Shown here: one piece after another, positions 62,445-64,000 of the stretch | Layout of the letters: every line of letters starts with the position of its first letter | How positions within the stretch are numbered: position 1 is the first letter of the stretch | Program-made: the position numbers and the translations under genes | Notes under the pieces: model-generated | Databases searched by the model: none | Told to the model about the DNA's origin: nothing | The model's input: only the letters and a program-made list of their open reading frames with translations | Source of the DNA: Proteiniclasticum sediminis | GTDB taxonomy: Bacteria > Bacillota > Clostridia > Clostridiales > Clostridiaceae | DNA length: 64,000 nt | Assembly (NCBI RefSeq): GCF_018128025.1 | Contig: NZ_JAGSCS010000008.1 | Span: 62,001-126,000 of the forward strand | Reading direction: 5' to 3'

Positions 62445-63075
62445 ACTTCTCGAGTCTCCCTTCATGCATGGTGTAAATTTCATGGCTCAAGGATTGAATT
62501 TCCTCTCGGTCATGGCTGCAAATCACCACAATCGCGCCTTTTTGGGCTTCCTCTTCAATGATGTTTCTCCATAGCTCTAAACCCTCGCCATCCAAGGCAT
62601 TGGTGGGTTCATCGAAGAGAAGGTAATCCGGTCTCTCCATGATCGCCTGGGCTATGGCAAGGCGCTGCTTCATTCCCAGCGAGTATTTCTTATACGTCCG
62701 AGGATCCTCAGGATCCAGTCCAATCCGACCCATGGCCATCCTGATCTCCTGAGGAGTGATGATCTTTTGGATGGAAGCAAGGAACTCTAGATTTTCATAC
62801 CCCGTAAGATGCGGATACATCTCGGCATGTTCAATGACAACTCCCGCCCTTAAGGAGATTCCATCGGGATTGGAAAGATCAACCCCGTTAAAATCGATAG
62901 TCCCGCTCGTTGGCTGTATCAGCCTTCCCAAAGCGCGTAGAAGCATGGTTTTCCCTGACCCGTTCCGCCCGATGATCCCATATATTTTCCCCTTTTCCAA
63001 GGATAAATTCACCTGATTCAAAATTTGTGCTTTCTTGATCTTCTTGCTGTAATTTTTAACCGTTATCGTGCTCAT
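62431..63075 (-). CDS. ABC transporter ATP-binding protein
   Basis: A 214-residue short ABC ATPase with Walker A GRNGSGKT, signature YSLGMKQRL, Walker B YLLFDEPTNALD and switch His in CSHDREE. It serves the membrane proteins of this operon; the size fits ABC-2 or lantibiotic-immunity type exporters. Downstream overlap and a 9-base gap upstream show co-transcription. Confidence 0.93.
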   Translation of the reverse strand: MSTITVKNYSKKIKKAQILNQVNLSLEKGKIYGIIGRNGSGKTMLLRALGRLIQPTSGTIDFNGVDLSNPDGISLRAGVVIEHAEMYPHLTGYENLEFLASIQKIITPQEIRMAMGRIGLDPEDPRTYKKYSLGMKQRLAIAQAIMERPDYLLFDEPTNALDGEGLELWRNIIEEEAQKGAIVVICSHDREEIQSLSHEIYTMHEGRLEKYVQA

Positions 63076-63084
63076 CGTCGCCTC

Positions 63085-63843
63085 CTAGTGGTATTTAACC
63101 AGGGATACATCCGTTTGTTTCACCTTCCAAAAGCAAAAGAAAAAACAACTGAAGCTAATCAGTAGGTGACTGGTAAGTGCCGCCATGTCAAAGGGTGGCG
63201 AACCAGCCGTATTAATAACCAGACTGCTGAACGGAAAAAACTTCAACAGCACTGGAGATCGGTTTAAGATCGGAATTTCCGTATAACTCATAATGATGTA
63301 CACTTCCATGATCTGAAGGCCATAGACCACTAGATAAGCCAATGTATTGCCTAGCGAAAGGGAAAGAATATTGATCAACATGGTTCCGGTGAACGTAACG
63401 AGGAACACCTGAACGAAAAATTTGATCAACAGAATCCAGGAAGGAAGATCCGGTGGATTCCCGGTGTGATATAGGGCAAGCAGATAGAAAGTTCCCAAAT
63501 ACAAAAAGACATAAATCCCCGTAAAAAAACCGAGGAACAGTGATTTTGTCATGAACCACTTTCCGATTCCAGAGATGCGGCTAAATACATACGTGTTGCT
63601 GTACCGAAACTCCTGATAAATATAACTTCCGAAAAGAATTTGAAAAAGAAAGATATAAAGAAGTCCTTCAAGGGTAAAAACAAAATAACGCCGTTCCGGG
63701 TGGGTAATGGTCCCCACGACGAATCCCATGAACAACTCTGCTACCGACCGATCAGGCTGTTTCTCTGAGATCAAGATCATCGACTCAAAGACCAGCACAA
63801 AAGGTATCGCCAACAAAGTACGGGCTAAAAATCGTTTATTCAT
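63085..63843 (-). CDS. ABC transporter membrane protein
   Basis: A 252-residue membrane protein with about six hydrophobic segments (FLARTLLAIPFVLVFESMIL, then further stretches near 55-75, 100-135, 140-165, 170-195 and 220-245). It has the size and topology of an ABC-2 type permease. Its ATG overlaps the end of the upstream partial gene by eight bases. Confidence 0.82.
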   Translation of the reverse strand: MNKRFLARTLLAIPFVLVFESMILISEKQPDRSVAELFMGFVVGTITHPERRYFVFTLEGLLYIFLFQILFGSYIYQEFRYSNTYVFSRISGIGKWFMTKSLFLGFFTGIYVFLYLGTFYLLALYHTGNPPDLPSWILLIKFFVQVFLVTFTGTMLINILSLSLGNTLAYLVVYGLQIMEVYIIMSYTEIPILNRSPVLLKFFPFSSLVINTAGSPPFDMAALTSHLLISFSCFFFCFWKVKQTDVSLVKYH

Positions 63844-64000
63844 TTCGTCGTCGGCTCCTTCTCCTTAAGGTGAACTGAACACCCAAAAAGCTCGTAAAAA
63901 AGAAGAATAGGATCATCAAAAAAAAGAAAAGAAAGCTTTTTCCGATCGTATAGCCGCTAATCTGGATGTACTGGAATAAGTTAACGTTAAGGTATGGGAT
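63836..64000 (-). CDS. membrane protein, C-terminal part (5' end outside window)
   Basis: The last 54 codons of a minus-strand gene, reading IPYLNVNLFQYIQISGYTIG, then a phenylalanine-rich membrane segment and a very basic tail (LRRRSRRRNE). Its stop overlaps the start of the next gene (ATGAATAA), indicating the same operon; it is probably another membrane subunit of the ABC system. Confidence 0.7.
   Translation of the reverse strand: MPYLNVNLFQYIQISGYTIGKSFLFFFLMILFFFFTSFLGVQFTLRRRSRRRNE

Noticed and set aside
1-64000. CRISPR arrays, rRNA, tRNA, prophage, replication origin
   Set aside because: Looked for on both strands and none recognised; spacers between genes are short and lack regular repeats or cloverleaf sequences.

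Overview
The window looks like a chromosomal segment of a Gram-positive anaerobe of the Bacillota, most likely a clostridium. The pointers are strong AAGGAGG-type ribosome sites, sigma-A promoters (several with an extended -10), HelD, RF3, a PRD/RAT antitermination switch, a pair of clostridial HesB-like proteins, PepV, a zinc-lid adenylate kinase and a prokaryotic ferritin. Base composition is moderately GC-rich throughout except for 1980-5768, which is visibly AT-rich. No rRNA, tRNA, CRISPR array, phage block or replication origin was seen. The species cannot be named from the sequence alone.

Layout. 1-1979: start of a DJ-1/PfpI gene, an orphan gene with a Fur-like upstream dyad, and two tandem HesB-like genes ending in a strong terminator. 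1980-5768: a 3.8 kb ISL3-family element with 24-bp terminal inverted repeats and an exact 8-bp target duplication; it carries merR and merA as passengers beside its transposase and sits in the T-tract of the HesB terminator. 5787-9003: a minus-strand operon for a DUF4116-like repeat protein, a MoxR-type AAA+ ATPase and a metallopeptidase/VWA protein. 9128-17150: small alarmone synthetase, SDR, transketolase, tyrS with a phosphoesterase, a P-loop protein, a 53-residue zinc ribbon and trpS. 17189-21300: a PTS operon (two EIICB transporters around a LicT/GlcT antiterminator) controlled by a RAT/terminator switch. 21429-31172: LemA/DUF2207, MFS, RF3, small redox and lipoprotein genes, M18 peptidase and a CDF metal transporter. 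31244-37961: HelD, FtsH, PepV, signal peptidase I and MscL.

38042-47399: an ABC exporter behind a structured leader, uracil-DNA glycosylase, a phosphodiesterase, a Fis-type regulator, a 51-residue membrane protein next to DUF554, a lipoprotein, an EamA exporter and a GerMN lipoprotein. 47523-61687: FolC, a GH13 glucosidase, Adk, MBL hydrolase, a phosphoesterase/M15/M50/MgtE run, an NSS transporter, a SIMPL protein, ferritin, an EamA transporter and an FAD oxidoreductase. 61752-64000: the distal part of an ABC-transporter operon that runs off the window.

Most of this is ordinary housekeeping sequence. The features that stand out are the self-contained mercury-resistance IS with its precise insertion scar, the AAA+/VWA/repeat-protein operon, the complete RAT switch, and two genes whose Shine-Dalgarno is separated from the start codon by a hairpin. 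Many starts below are placed later than the longest reading frame because the ribosome site sits inside the longer version.
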